Made by a program: the position numbers and the translations under genes. From assembly GCA_037178975.1 (NCBI GenBank), contig JASJZH010000001.1:8540501-8604500 (forward strand): a stretch of DNA of 64,000 nucleotides, in the 5' to 3' direction. The DNA is from Oscheius tipulae (lineage: Eukaryota > Nematoda > Chromadorea > Rhabditida > Rhabditidae). Shown here piece by piece: positions 46,512 to 57,199 of this stretch; position 1 is the stretch's first letter; every line of letters begins with the position of its first letter. Below the pieces are notes generated by a model. That model made no database searches, was not told the origin of the DNA, and saw nothing but the letters and a program-made list of their open reading frames with translations.

Positions 46512-49500
46512 TTATGACAATTTTTGGGATCGACCTACCGGCATGTGAGCATGGACAGCATGAGCCTTTTGTCTTCTGAGATCCTCAGTGATTAGGCAGG
46601 TCAGAGCTGTGCCGACAACCAAAATGGTCGACATGATAATGTTGCACCAGAAAGTGTTCAAGCCGTGCATGACCTTGCCCATTAGGAGGGTCAAAATGAT
46701 TCCGAAGATCTGCGCACTGGCGTTAAGAAGTCCGGAGGTGGTTCCCTCCGCGGCCGGATAGGTGATTTCGGCGGCAAATTCGAATCCGATGGGCAGGTAG
46801 CCGGTCATGAAGAAGCCCAAGGCGAAGGCGTTCAAAAACACGACGACGATGCCAATCTCGATGGTGAAGGTGAAGCTGAGCATGCCGAGAAAGGAAAAGA
46901 AGTAGACGGCGACCGTTGTGTACCTAAAATTGTCGAATCACCCGTACAGCCTCGGCAGTTAGCAGGGGTTCAAAAAGAAAAGCACATTCCTGACCGATAC
47001 GGTAGGGGAAAAGATTTTCTTGACGCAGTACGTGTGGGATAAAGTTTTGCTCTTTCGAAGAGACTGTCAGAGACACGGGCAAAAGTGAGAATAGGTGGAA
47101 CCAAACCCACGCTAAATTCTCGTGGGGCGGCTGCGCTCACCAGTTGACCTCGCTGCCATCATATCACTTGCAACACGGGCTCGCCTAGTTCCAGCTGCAT
47201 TTTTTGGTGCCGGAATGCCACTTTTAAAAGCATCATATCTCGACTCAGGAAGAGATTAAACAAATTTGGGAGTATACCCCGGGATCCTTATCCAAAGGGC
47301 TATCGAAAGAGACTTTGATCGATGAAAATTCGTCTGTGACCTAACATGATTCCCTTGTGAGATAGTACGGGAAAGAAATGGTGGGGTGATATGAAGCTAT
47401 TAGAGAGAGAGAGAGAGAGTAGCCGAGACAGTTCGGGCCAGAGCTTGCTAAGATTTCGAGACAGTACAAGAGAGAATTAGTTAGGGGTATAGAGGATAGG
47501 GTGGGAGAGAAAAACTGACTTGAACTTCTTGAACTTGTCCAGACACCATCCTCCCACTACACTGCCCATCATTCCGGCAACCACGATGACCAGTCCGATC
47601 TGTCCGACCTGTTCAGACTTGTCCGGATAGATGGATAAGACCATCTGGGCCAAGAGGGTCGAGACGGCATAGAAGACCCCAGTGTTGATGCCTAAAGATA
47701 TCGGATTTGATTGTCTCATTCTCACACATCTCTCGCGCCAAATGTCTCCATTTTATGCTCGTTACACTGGCTATTGGATCGCTTCAATTTCGTGAGAAAA
47801 ATTTCGAAATTTCCGAAGAAAAAATATAAAATTTGCAAAAGAAAAATGTTTCGAACCCGAGATTTTATGCTCTGCAGGCAACGCTCTTACCGACTGCGCC
47901 ATGAGACGCGAAAACATTCCAGGAAATACGAGAGCCTCCAGTGAAAACTAACCATAGGTTATAAAGAGCAGGACGAAGTCTTTGCTGGTCATGAGTCCGA
48001 CGAGTGTCGACCAGAAGTTTGAATCGAAGGCTTTCTCTTCCTGAGCGGTCAGCTGAGCCAGACTGGGTGGGACCGGAGGTCGTGCGGTAAAGAAGATTAG
48101 AATGAGAGTCAAAATGACAGTGTTCAGTACAGCTGAGCTCAAGAAGAGCAGATTCAGATCCCAGGCAATCTCTTCCGTCGTCCCGTTGTGAACCATCAGG
48201 GGCGGGGTCACGAATCCGATGGCTATTCCCAGCTGATTACCGAAGACTCCCAGGGCACAGGCCTTAGAGACCTCATCAGGACCGAACCAGACAGCTGCAA
48301 GGCGGGGTGGAATGCCGAGAGTGAACATCTGAGAGGCTCCGACAATCGTCTGGCCGACGAAGGTGATCCAGAATCCATCTGAAGATTGAGTGGGTCAGTG
48401 GGAGAGAATTCTCTTTGGGACACATGAAGTCCTTTCTTCGTTTGGGGATCCATTGGCACAATTTCTCACATTTCGGGTCGAAGACCGGTTCGAAGCTTTC
48501 CTATGCTCTGCAAAGTTGTAGAATGGTCCTTCTTTTTCATTTTACAACTTTGCGGAGTATCAAAAAACTAATAAAAAATGTCGTAATAAAAAAAAAATAT
48601 TTTCACCAGAGCTCATACAGAAATTCTGCGCCTGTCTGTCAACGGGTCCCTCAGCGAACAAAATTCTGTAACAGGCTGATCAAAGATTACCAGGGTTGGT
48701 CGACAGGATCCTGACCCAGGCTCCTATGCAGTTGCCCAAAGCTCCCAGAAGAACAGAGACTCGAAGTCCGTACTTGTCCAGTAGCCATCTGAAAGCTGTA
48801 TCCTGTTTCCCACACTTGCACAAAAAGGTTGACGCAAGCAACTTTGTCAGAGAGCGTCAGTGTCTTGTATTTGTTCTCGCGAGAGAGTCTCCTTAACCCT
48901 TGACATGTAAGCATCAGGCGAGAACAAGCCTACTTTTGTTTGGTCGCGACTGCTGTCGACGGCTGGCAACACCGATGGACACTTTGTGAATGTCACGTGG
49001 GGATGTATAATCTTTATGCAGAGACGAGTTCAGGGAGCAGTAAATCCATAGGAAGGTTCCAGTATAGCTATTCAGCTCCGTAGATACAGAGAACACAGAG
49101 TATCCCCCACTAGCAGTCGGCAAACAGATTGCGTACATCGAATTATCCCGGGTCACATCCGGGAGAGAATGTTCCTGACTAGATAGACTGGTAGTGTTTC
49201 AGGGTGTCACTAGGTTTCGGATAGCCTGACCAGATTCCTAGAATTGTACCGGTGCGGTCAAGAGACCCTTCTCTGAACTGACTACCAGAGGCTGGACTGT
49301 AGTAGAAGCTACTAAAGATTCGAGCGAGTTATAGAGTGGACACCTTGTGCTAGAAAGTAGCGAAACTCTTTTGGATTTTCTTCACGTGTAAAGGGTTTGG
49401 CTATATCTGGCACTACCAAAGCACAATACGTTTTTAGGAAAATACAGACCCTTCCTGTGACAAAGTACTCTTCACTTGACGCTGTTTTCATAGCAAACAC

Positions 49501-51883
49501 GCACATGGTTACTTGTCTTTTCTTCTAGCCGCTGGTTAGACTGTTTGATCTTGTGGGAGGAGGTCCTATGAGGGGAGAGTCGGCAGTGGGCTTGACTACC
49601 AAATGTTCCTTTTCAGTAGGTTCAGATCCGGAATCTGATTGCCTCTTAAGATTCTATTGAACTCCTAGTCCTGGACTATCTTTGGGTCTGTTTGACTACC
49701 TCATTCCCCTTATGTCTTGCACTGACTACCTAAGGATACTGGAAGAATGGGACTCCCAGTAGGCTCACTCCTCTCAAGGAAAAGAGGTTGCTGACCACCT
49801 CAGCGTGCTTAGGATCCCAGCTACGTTACCTAGACTATCACCTGGTCCCAAACCATGTTGTAATGTCAAACAGGCGAAAAACACTGGTACTTCTCGCCTC
49901 TTCACATTCAACAAGCAGCTTTTTTGTACTAGTCTGCCGTCTAAAGAGCAGAGTGACCTGTTCACAGAAAACTCACGCTGCGGGGATGAAGAAGAGAATG
50001 TAGGTGAGCATATATATCATGCTGGTCCAGTCGACGGCCGTGTATCCGACATTGTAGAATTGTGCCACCACGTCGGCGATGATCGAGTACATGATCCATT
50101 GGGCACCATTCGAGGCTGACAGAAGAATGAACATGATGAGCATGGCCCATCGACGGGCAAAGACCCGTGGCTCGGCTAGGCATTGGCCCTTTTCCTGTTA
50201 GGATAAAGTAAGAGGAGGGGAAGGCTGGAGTCCTACCTGCTTGTCGAGGCTCATCGGGGCGACTGGGCTGCTCGCGACGACCCGCCCACCACCACAAGGC
50301 TGAAAAGTCAAAAGGTTACGGTGGTCAAAGGGAGAGCACGTGGGTCTGAATCCAGAGTCTGGAATTGAAGTAAACGTTTTGAAAGAACCAGGAAGTTTTG
50401 GACCTTTTGCAGAAAATAGACTTTGCCGATTTTGGTACAACTTTCAAGGACTTCATCGTCTATTCAAAAATATGATTTTTGAGAGGAAAGTTTTAGAGTT
50501 TGCCTTATTATATAACTTTGCAGAACATTAAATTGCAGAAATCGAGCCTTGTCGTTGGTCTGCAAAACAACGGTTATTTCAACAGCGCCCGGCTGAAGAT
50601 TTGCGCGCTGCAGCAAAATACCAGAATCTTCTGGCACATCCCGCTGCTCTGGAAACCTATTATAGTCTTTTTTACTTTCAGAGCTTCAAAATGAGACCGA
50701 ATATGCCTGGAAAGCTGTAGAATCAAAAGCATGAAATTTACAGGAAATAAGAAGTAAATTTTCTAGAAGATGGATCAGAGCAATCAAAGACTACAATTTT
50801 TCCACTGCCGCTCAAAAACTTTCAAAATCAAGTTCATTCTTTCTGTTGCGTAGCCTACTTCTCTACTTCTTACCACCCTTTGTCCTCTATTATTCGCAGG
50901 AGCATGTGAAGAAATGTGACCAATCATCTGGCTCTAGAGAGTTCAAAACTTTTTGAAAAAGTACACATAATAATCGAAGTCAATTTGTTCGTCAAAAGTG
51001 TCAGCTGAAAAGGACAGACACGCAAAGGTCTCCTCCCTTTATGTGAGATGATCGACACGGGAGGATCAGTTTCGCACGGCTGACGACGATGTCGGACTGT
51101 CATGTTTTTCAAGAACATGACATGTAGGGAAGAGGGACTAACTCCTATTCCATAATACCTGTTTGGCTCGGGATTACATTTCTGATACCTACCGACAGGG
51201 TCGGTCAGAAAGAAGAAACTATCGTTCCCCGAAACCTCAAAGTTCTCTGGCATGTTTGGTCTCATTTTGAAGCTCTGGGGTAGAAAAGATGACGGACTAA
51301 ATTTTCCAGAGTAAAGATTGACACCAGGATGATCTAGGATTTTGCCGCAGCGAAATTTACTCCTTGGATCGCGGTCATTCCCCAGAAGGGTAACTCAATT
51401 TAAATGTTCTCACGTACAGTCTCAGTGCCTACAAGTAACCTCCTGGTAACCAGACAAAACCTCTCCCGAAACATCTATACAATGGGGTATAAATAATACT
51501 TTCGACCTATCTCACCCATACCGCCTCGAATGGCCAAACTTCTCTTGACACCCGTCTATTCTCGCCTTTTTCTCCTTCCGAACTGGTCAACTATCTACTG
51601 ATAAGACTCTTTTCCTGTTTCCACCTAACATATTCGTAAATTCCGTCTGTCCCGCCAATTTCTTTCTGTGAAAACATATGTCACAGGAGTGTTTCCTATG
51701 CAAACACCATGCTCTCTTCCGCCTCTTCTCTATCATAAATTTCACCTCGTAAGATTGAGAAAAACTCACGCCTTGTTGGATGAATCGGCCCAGTAGGACG
51801 AAGAAGCTGAGAAAAGGACTCGGCTCATCGGCAGCTGGAGTTGGATTATTTGTAATTGTCTTGGGGTTGCTTTCATTTTCCAT
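46512..51883 (-). CDS. FLVCR: FLVCR-type major facilitator transporter (SLC49)
   Basis: Twelve-helix plasma- or inner-membrane transporter; vertebrate members move choline/ethanolamine and have been linked to heme export. Exons 51883-51770, 50299-50237, 50194-49977, 48788-48691, 48378-47953, 47691-47520 and 46923-46512 give 500 residues. Matches: ARRWAMLIMFILLSASNG, NGAQWIMYSIIADVVAQFY, AVDWTSMIYMLTYI, WLLDKYGLRVSVLLGALGNC, PPRLAAVWFGPDEVSKACAL, GVFGNQLGIAIGFVTPP, GVFYAVSTLLAQM, GFFMTGYLPIGFEFAAEITYPAAEGT and SGLLNASAQIFGIILTLL, all hallmark FLVCR segments. The N-terminal 38 residues are poorly conserved. The last exon either reads through to TAA at 46512 or splices at GTAGGT after MP to a 13-residue tail ending at 46457. 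Introns of 1.2-1.5 kb hold repeats. Confidence 0.94.
47402..47419 (+). repeat. (GA)n microsatellite in an FLVCR intron
   Basis: A run of nine AG units. Confidence 0.85.
47845..47910 (-). repeat. tRNA-derived (SINE-like) fragment in an FLVCR intron
   Basis: Minus strand: ATGGCGCAGTCGGTAAGAGC (A box), TGC-CTGCAGA-GCA anticodon-arm-like hairpin and CTCGGGTTCGAA (B box). No intact acceptor stem. Confidence 0.6.
48502..48561. repeat. Hairpin repeat copy in an FLVCR intron
   Basis: TATGCTCTGCAAAGTTGTAG and TTTACAACTTTGCGGAGTATC form the two arms. Confidence 0.7.
50682..50720 (+). repeat. Second dispersed repeat family, copy
   Basis: GAGCTTCAAAATGAGACC followed by GAATATGCCTGG. Related copies: 32297-32335, 33980-34015 and, inverted, 51240-51280. 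Upstream GCGCTGCAGCAAAATACCA also resembles GCGCCGCAGCAAATTGCCA near 33912. Confidence 0.55.
51098..51122. repeat. Short perfect inverted repeat
   Basis: TGTCATGTT and AACATGACA flank a seven-base loop; within intron 1 of the FLVCR gene. No terminator or known element is implied. Confidence 0.7.
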
Positions 51884-52380
51884 GGCGCAGAAAGTACAAA
51901 TAGTAGCAGCAGGAAGAGAGTGAGTTTGCGATTAGATAACAGGGCCCTGGGGTAGGGCGAGGATAGTTATTATAACAGTTGTTAAGCTGTAATCCCCCGA
52001 CCCAGGTACAGGTTTCCGTGTCTCTTCCGCTTATATAAAGGTGATCGACCACTGTGTGTGTCCACATGGTTCCGTTTAACGTGTTTTCGACACTGGCGTG
52101 TTTTTTCGATTCGCGAATTGTTGTTAGAAACGTGAGTCAATGGTATCAGATGTCATTCTGTCCCTTTTAGGTAAATTCTTTACTCTCAATGATACTGCTA
52201 CACAGTTTGTAATGATTTTCCCATAGTTATAGGTCAATAGCTCAACGTACTCTTCTATCTGTATACTTTCCAAACAACATTTTTAGAAGACTAGCTGCCC
52301 TATTGAACGCATTGGAACTAAAGCGACGACACAATCCAATCCAGCTTTTCAGACTCAGGGCGCCACTTGCGTGCTTGACA

Positions 52381-52432
52381 GTGTTTCGCAAAGTTGTAGC
52401 CTATATCAAAATCTATAATTTTGCAGAACATC
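52381..52432. repeat. Hairpin repeat copy
   Basis: GTGTTTCGCAAAGTTGTAGC on the left and TATAATTTTGCAGAACATC on the right. Confidence 0.65.
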
Positions 52433-54503
52433 ATTTAGCTGGAAACCTGTACAGAGCTATTTTGGCTTGAGGGCTCCTCTGTGTCGCTCGCAGGCCTGTC
52501 CAAAACCCGTGCTACACTCCCGTTTTGGATTTTCCTAATCTACGCAGCGCCGCGGCAAAGTCTGTGCTCTGCTGCGCTGCTCAGCACTTTTCCCGAGATT
52601 TCCAAGTCAAAAAACGCGGTGGCGCGACGCAACGGAGAGACTTAAAATGGACAAGCGTGGTCGTTCCCTTACTAATAGAATGAGGAACGGAAACGTGCCT
52701 CTCTCTCAGTTTAACCTAGAAAGTTCATGTCATTTTTCAAAAAGTTAACTGATTACCTGGTTTCACTTTTCGAGCCACGCTAGTAGCCAAAGATCCTATT
52801 CCCTTCAGTTTTTGTCTATAGATTGCTCTCTTCCGCGATAACTGAACATCTGTTCATCTCAAGATCACCACTAGGAACTTTTTGTAGACTATTTTGATTT
52901 ACGATCCATGCAAAGACTTGTCGGACTCACCTGCCTCGCGGAGCACGCAGGACAGCTCTGGAATTTATGACTTAACACAGAGTTTGCATAGGAGGGGGGT
53001 CTGAGAGTCTGATGAAAGTTTATGATTCTGGAAACATCTGGGTAGTGGGGGAAAGGGCAGATTACAGTAAGGATCGATGACTGTGATCTAGCGAGAGAGG
53101 GAGAGAGCCGGATGCTCCCGTCAGAAGATTCGCTGGTCATCGGATGTGACAATTCCGCGCGAAATAGTAGCCCGAGGTGAGAGACAGACGAGTTCACACC
53201 TTCCTCTTTCATTTTTGACCTGTCTGGGGCCAGGAACGGGAAGTCAAGAATCTTTTGACTTCTGAAGGCTTACCAGCGCAGTTGGAATCTTTACAGAGCA
53301 TCGGAAAAGTCAGTCCTACGACTAGTACCATAGCTTTGGAGAATGGTACTCAGTGTAAACAGTCTTTTGAAAGACACATCCTTCTTGCTGACCGTTATCG
53401 GTAAACTGTCGCGATCAAACTAATTACCATTTTCCAAAAGTGATATTGAAGGACGAATACCGAAAGCAGCTGACTTTGAATCCGACACAGAGTTCGTAAG
53501 GTCGATCTCATTTGGCGAGCTCCCAGAACAAATGTACTGTTTAGTATTGTAGTACATTCTCTAGTAAGAGAAGAGTTTGATATGCCCGTCCGTCTAGATA
53601 AATTTCAAAAGAATGGCTTGGAATCGAAGTTGAAGGGATGGACTATGGATAGTAAGAGAGTCATTTAGGATCTTTTCCAAAGTCACAGCTGGAATGTCAT
53701 ACTCTCCAAAAAAAGTGTAGTTCCCAGAGTGCACTGGGAGAGAGAGAAAGAGAGAGGATCAGTCGTCTGGCTTGGTATTTGATGTGAAAGGTCCCTCTCC
53801 TCGTTCATGCAAGAGGTGGTGTAATAGGATACGAGCCAAAACTGTCAATAGAGACTGAACACCTGGCCAGCATACAGAGATCCGGAAAGAAAGACGGACA
53901 AATTGGCCCAACCGAGTGCTGAAACTGATTGGTGTGAGAAAGTGGGAAGAGGGAGGCAGGTCATTTGTTATAGACCAGGTGTCTCCAGCCCCCTGATAAC
54001 AGATCTATCACCATGAGCCCTTCCTTCTGAATTATTCTCTTTGCTCTCGTCACCACCACAAATAGCCTGGTCCAATTATGTTCAGGTAGTTGCAGGTTTG
54101 CCCTTCCGGTCTTTTCAGGACTTTTGGGGGCAATCACCACGGGAGATTGGAGAGAAACTCGGAGATTCGGCAGGGACAGGTGTTCGATACGGGGGCCAAG
54201 ATTCGAAATAAATGACTTCTTAAGACAATGAGAACACCATAGCGAAAGAGAGAGAGGATAGAGCAAACATCTCCCAGGGATACGGGAGGACCAGGAAGTC
54301 GAGGGGAGAATGACCAGAAGGAGGTCTTTGGGACACTGAAAGCTGGCTAGCCAAATCCCATCTTCGAGGGCTTACACGCTGTTCCTATACCGTCTCTACA
54401 ACTCAACTTATCAACAGACTGTGTTTTCCCAAATACCAGAGCGTCGTACGGTAACAGATAGCTTGAAAATGAAAAATGAACAAAACGAACTTTTCAATGC
54501 AGC

Positions 54504-54509
54504 TTTATT
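54504..54509 (-). terminator. Polyadenylation signal AATAAA
   Basis: TTTATT on the plus strand (AATAAA on minus), 19 bases beyond the stop of the Cys-rich ORF, supporting that ORF as a real gene's 3' end. Confidence 0.6.
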
Positions 54510-54527
54510 GGTTTCATTGTCGCTCAT

Positions 54528-55022
54528 CTAGTCGTCGTCTTCGTCGACTTCGCAGCGTGTGATTCGAGTCTGTGATCCGTCGAGACAGGTGGCTTTTCCG
54601 GCCTCCGAGTAGACTATCATCCCGTCTGTAATCCAGGCCTCGATTCTGTCGCCGAAGCGTCTCAGTTTGGCACCGTAGATCATGGCCACATTGGTGCGTG
54701 GCAGTTGACAGTGGGAGGTGATCTCCTCTTCCAACTGACTACCATTCTCCTGCTTCAGATGGCAGCCGTGGGAGACAAACAGATGGACATTCTTTCCCTG
54801 GACGACGATATCGATGCCGCTGGAGACGATGACCGGCACCTCGGACTGACAGATGACTCGGGAGAAGCAGTAGGCCGTCGAGAGACACAACGGCTGCCAC
54901 CCGTGCTGGATTTGGAAGGCAAACTTCTGGTTCTTCTTGTTTCTGCCAGCAGACGCGTAGTAAATCAACACTGGTCCTCCGGAGCAGATTTCGTACAGTT
55001 TGGGCGAGTGAGGAAAAGCCAT
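54528..55022 (-). CDS. Cys-rich hypothetical protein, single exon
   Basis: 164 residues, not recognised. ATG at 55022 lies 5 bases after GACTGGCAG, the same leader-acceptor arrangement as neighbouring genes, and an AATAAA follows the stop, so the frame is probably real. It contains eight Cys (near EIC, PLC, AYC, VIC, HGC, SHC, ATC and RC), which suggests four disulfides and an extracellular or lumenal location, yet no signal peptide is visible from this ATG; a coding exon further upstream could supply one. The C terminus is acidic (EVDEDDD). Beta-rich patches such as YCFSRVICQSEVPVIVSSG and DRIEAWITDGMIVYSEAG are visible. Confidence 0.6.
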   Translation of the reverse strand: MAFPHSPKLYEICSGGPVLIYYASAGRNKKNQKFAFQIQHGWQPLCLSTAYCFSRVICQSEVPVIVSSGIDIVVQGKNVHLFVSHGCHLKQENGSQLEEEITSHCQLPRTNVAMIYGAKLRRFGDRIEAWITDGMIVYSEAGKATCLDGSQTRITRCEVDEDDD

Positions 55023-55396
55023 CCGAGCTGCCAGTCACTAGTAGTACTGAGTTATCTCGGCTTTCTTTATCGTTTGCTATTCGAATTTGTAAATAGAGTA
55101 AGTTGGAAGTTTTTAAAAGTTAAAATGTTCGAAACAAAATTATTAGCAAGACAGTTTTAATTGCTTCAAGGAGAATAACTCAAACATTCTTCTGGGTCTT
55201 GAAACTTTGAACACGACAACTTTGTACTAGCGAGTGAGTCACGGGCAGTCATTGAAGAACATGGAAGGATATTTCCGGTAGAAAGCCCAAAACAGTTGGC
55301 TATATACGTCACAGTGTCCTTGTACGTGGCTCTGCTAGCACAGCTGTCCCCACTCCCGATTCCAGCCGATCCCAATATCGCCTAGTCCATTGTGAA
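55023..55396. other. Divergent intergenic region upstream of the CD164-like gene
   Basis: 374 bases between divergent start codons. Contains only short frames; it presumably holds both promoters. Confidence 0.45.
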
Positions 55397-56006
55397 ATGT
55401 TCATTCTAGTCGTCCTAGTTTCGTCACTTTTGCTCACTTTGGCTCAAGAAGGTACCAGTTCAGTCTCTCCCCCAACTATCGCTTCTACTTCTATTCTTCC
55501 TCCAACTTCTTCCGCAGATTCTAAAACTACTTTTGTCTCTGTCGCAGTCACTAGCACGGGACAGCCCAATCCGGTCACTAATGCAACAACTCCAGCTTCA
55601 GTAGGAACTTCTGCGAGTCCTGGCAATGCAACCCATACCGTCTCGGTTCTTCCAACCAACTCTTCAACAAGTAATCTGATTCCGGAATTTAATACAACCA
55701 CGCCGGAGCCGACCACCAGGGCTGTCCCTCGACCGCCTTCATTTGCTGCTGGATCTTTTTTCAGTAAGTTCGTCAGCCAGCCAGCATGTGTCGCCCATAC
55801 TTTCTCGCTGCTTTCAAAAAAGACTCATCGAGATGGGAAGGGTGAGGCAAGACGGTTTTCACCCCTTCTCCACTTTCCAAACCACATTCTTTTCAGTCGG
55901 CTTCGTCGTTGGCATCATCATTTGTCTCGGAGTAGGAGCTGGAATCTTTCTGTTCAGGAAACGGAACCCGTCCAACGCTTCAGTCGGCTACAGACCGTAT
56001 CCCTAA
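55397..56006 (+). CDS. CD164: CD164-like sialomucin, single-pass membrane protein
   Basis: Exons 55397-55763 and 55897-56006 give 158 residues. Signal peptide MFILVVLVSSLLLTLAQ; then a Ser/Thr/Pro-rich mucin stretch of about 95 residues with several N-x-S/T sites (NATT, NATH, NSS, NTTT); then PSFAAGSFFIGFVVG leading into one transmembrane helix (GIIICLGVGAGIFLF); then a short basic tail ending GYRPYP. The arrangement and the ASF-IGG-type membrane entry resemble CD164/MUC24, an endolysosomal and surface sialomucin. The cytoplasmic tail carries a Tyr-x-x-x-Tyr pattern that could serve in sorting, although the canonical CD164 tail is different. An AATAAA lies at 56019-56024. CD164 assignment is probable; other mucin-like type I proteins are possible. 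Confidence 0.75.
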
Positions 56007-56007
56007 C

Positions 56008-56024
56008 TTTATTGTAACAATAAA
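56008..56024. terminator. Back-to-back polyadenylation signals of two convergent genes
   Basis: AATAAA at 56019-56024 serves the CD164-like gene (+). TTTATT at 56008-56013, i.e. AATAAA on the minus strand, lies 25 bases beyond the FKBP stop codon (56038-56040). The stop codons are 31 bases apart, so the two 3' UTRs must overlap. Confidence 0.7.
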
Positions 56025-56037
56025 AGAGCGAAAACAA

Positions 56038-57199
56038 TTATAACTCTTCCTTCTTGTCCTCCTTTTCGGTGAGGAACTGCTCAATTCGGTCAGCTGCCTC
56101 GTCGTTCTCCTCGTAGGTCACTATTCCGTCATTGTCAAAGTCCAGAATCCAGGCCAGTCCGGGGTCTCGTAGCTTTCCCTTCTTTGCCTTTACACTCTTC
56201 TTTGCATCCATCGTGGCCTGATCTCTGGACATGACCTGTGCCCATTCAGATCGACTGATTTTGCCATCCTTGTCCATATCGAAGTATCTTAAAGGCTGCT
56301 TATAGTTGGAAAGGAAACAAACTTTATGTAGTAGCCAATAGCCTGACTGTTGTCAATGTCCGCATTCTTCCAGACCTTCCCAAACTCTTTCATCTTGGCC
56401 AGCCAGGCTGTCAGATCCTCCTTCGTGAGGACCGTATCGTTATTGCGATCGAGAAAATCGAACATTAGTTCTGGAGTGTAGGGTTCGATATTGACCACGT
56501 CGATTGAGAGACTGATCCAGTGCTCGTCAGTGGGAACGTGCTTCCAAACTGAAATAATAACAGTAAGTACTAGGATTCACGTTCAATCCAAACGCAGTCC
56601 CTGTTTTCCACAAGGAATAATCACTGCCCGCCAGAAACTCTCTACTTTAGAAAACTCACCCTTGCTCTTGGCCCGCTGTGCCAATCTGAAGGGGACTTGA
56701 ATCTTCCGAATCTCCTGTTTACATACTCCTACAAGTCCCTTGTCCAGCCCGGGAAGTGTCATTCCGACTCCGAGTTGGATTCTGATCGGCTCCAGCTCGT
56801 ATGTCTGATGTATTTTGCGACCATCCTCGACGAACAACTGAACAGAGGGTCTGTTTGATCGCGAGGGCGAGAGAGGGTGGATAATTGGGAGAATTTCGCC
56901 TACCTTGTAGTGGAAAGTGACAAAGTCTTTACGACCAGCAGTCTGGGGACAATCTGCCGGGATAAAGGTTCGGTCAACCCGAATGTCCAGCGGCTTCCCG
57001 CCATTTGACATCTCCTCAAGATGACGGATTTGGGCAGCCGACATGGGTTTGCCTTCTCCTCTAAAGCAAAGTTTCGACTAGACTAATGCCAGTACCGTAG
57101 TTCAATGATGGGAATGGCATCCTCTTGTCGCTTGCCTACTGCCTCTTCTATGGAGCCACAGAGAGCGATTGGCAGGAGAATGAGGAAGAGGGGACCCAT
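56038..57199 (-). CDS. ER-lumenal FKBP with three EF hands (FKBP7/FKBP14-like)
   Basis: Exons 57199-57096, 57060-56904, 56837-56660, 56548-56323 and 56287-56038 give 304 residues. Signal peptide MGPLFLILLPIALCGS. The FKBP domain runs from about residue 50 (DIRVDRTFIPADCP) through FHYK, EDGRKIHQTYE, GVGMTLPGLDKGLVGVC to LSIDVVNIEP. EF-hand loops: DRNNDTVLTKED (180-191), DMDKDGKISRSE (225-236) and DFDNDGIVTYEE (271-282). The C terminus KEEL is a plausible variant of the KDEL/HDEL retrieval signal, so the protein probably works in the ER on secretory clients. Several FKBP12 active-site residues are replaced (Phe36 to Ile, Asp37 to His, Trp59 to Leu, no Tyr82), suggesting weak or absent isomerase activity. 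The Asp-to-His change also occurs in FKBP14. Confidence 0.9.

Larger units (their letters stand above)
51884..54527. other. 2.6-kb region without a supported gene
   Basis: Holds the FLVCR upstream region and a hairpin repeat at 52381-52432. Short ORFs (for example 53212-52889 and 54266-53961 minus) have no recognisable content. Confidence 0.45.
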
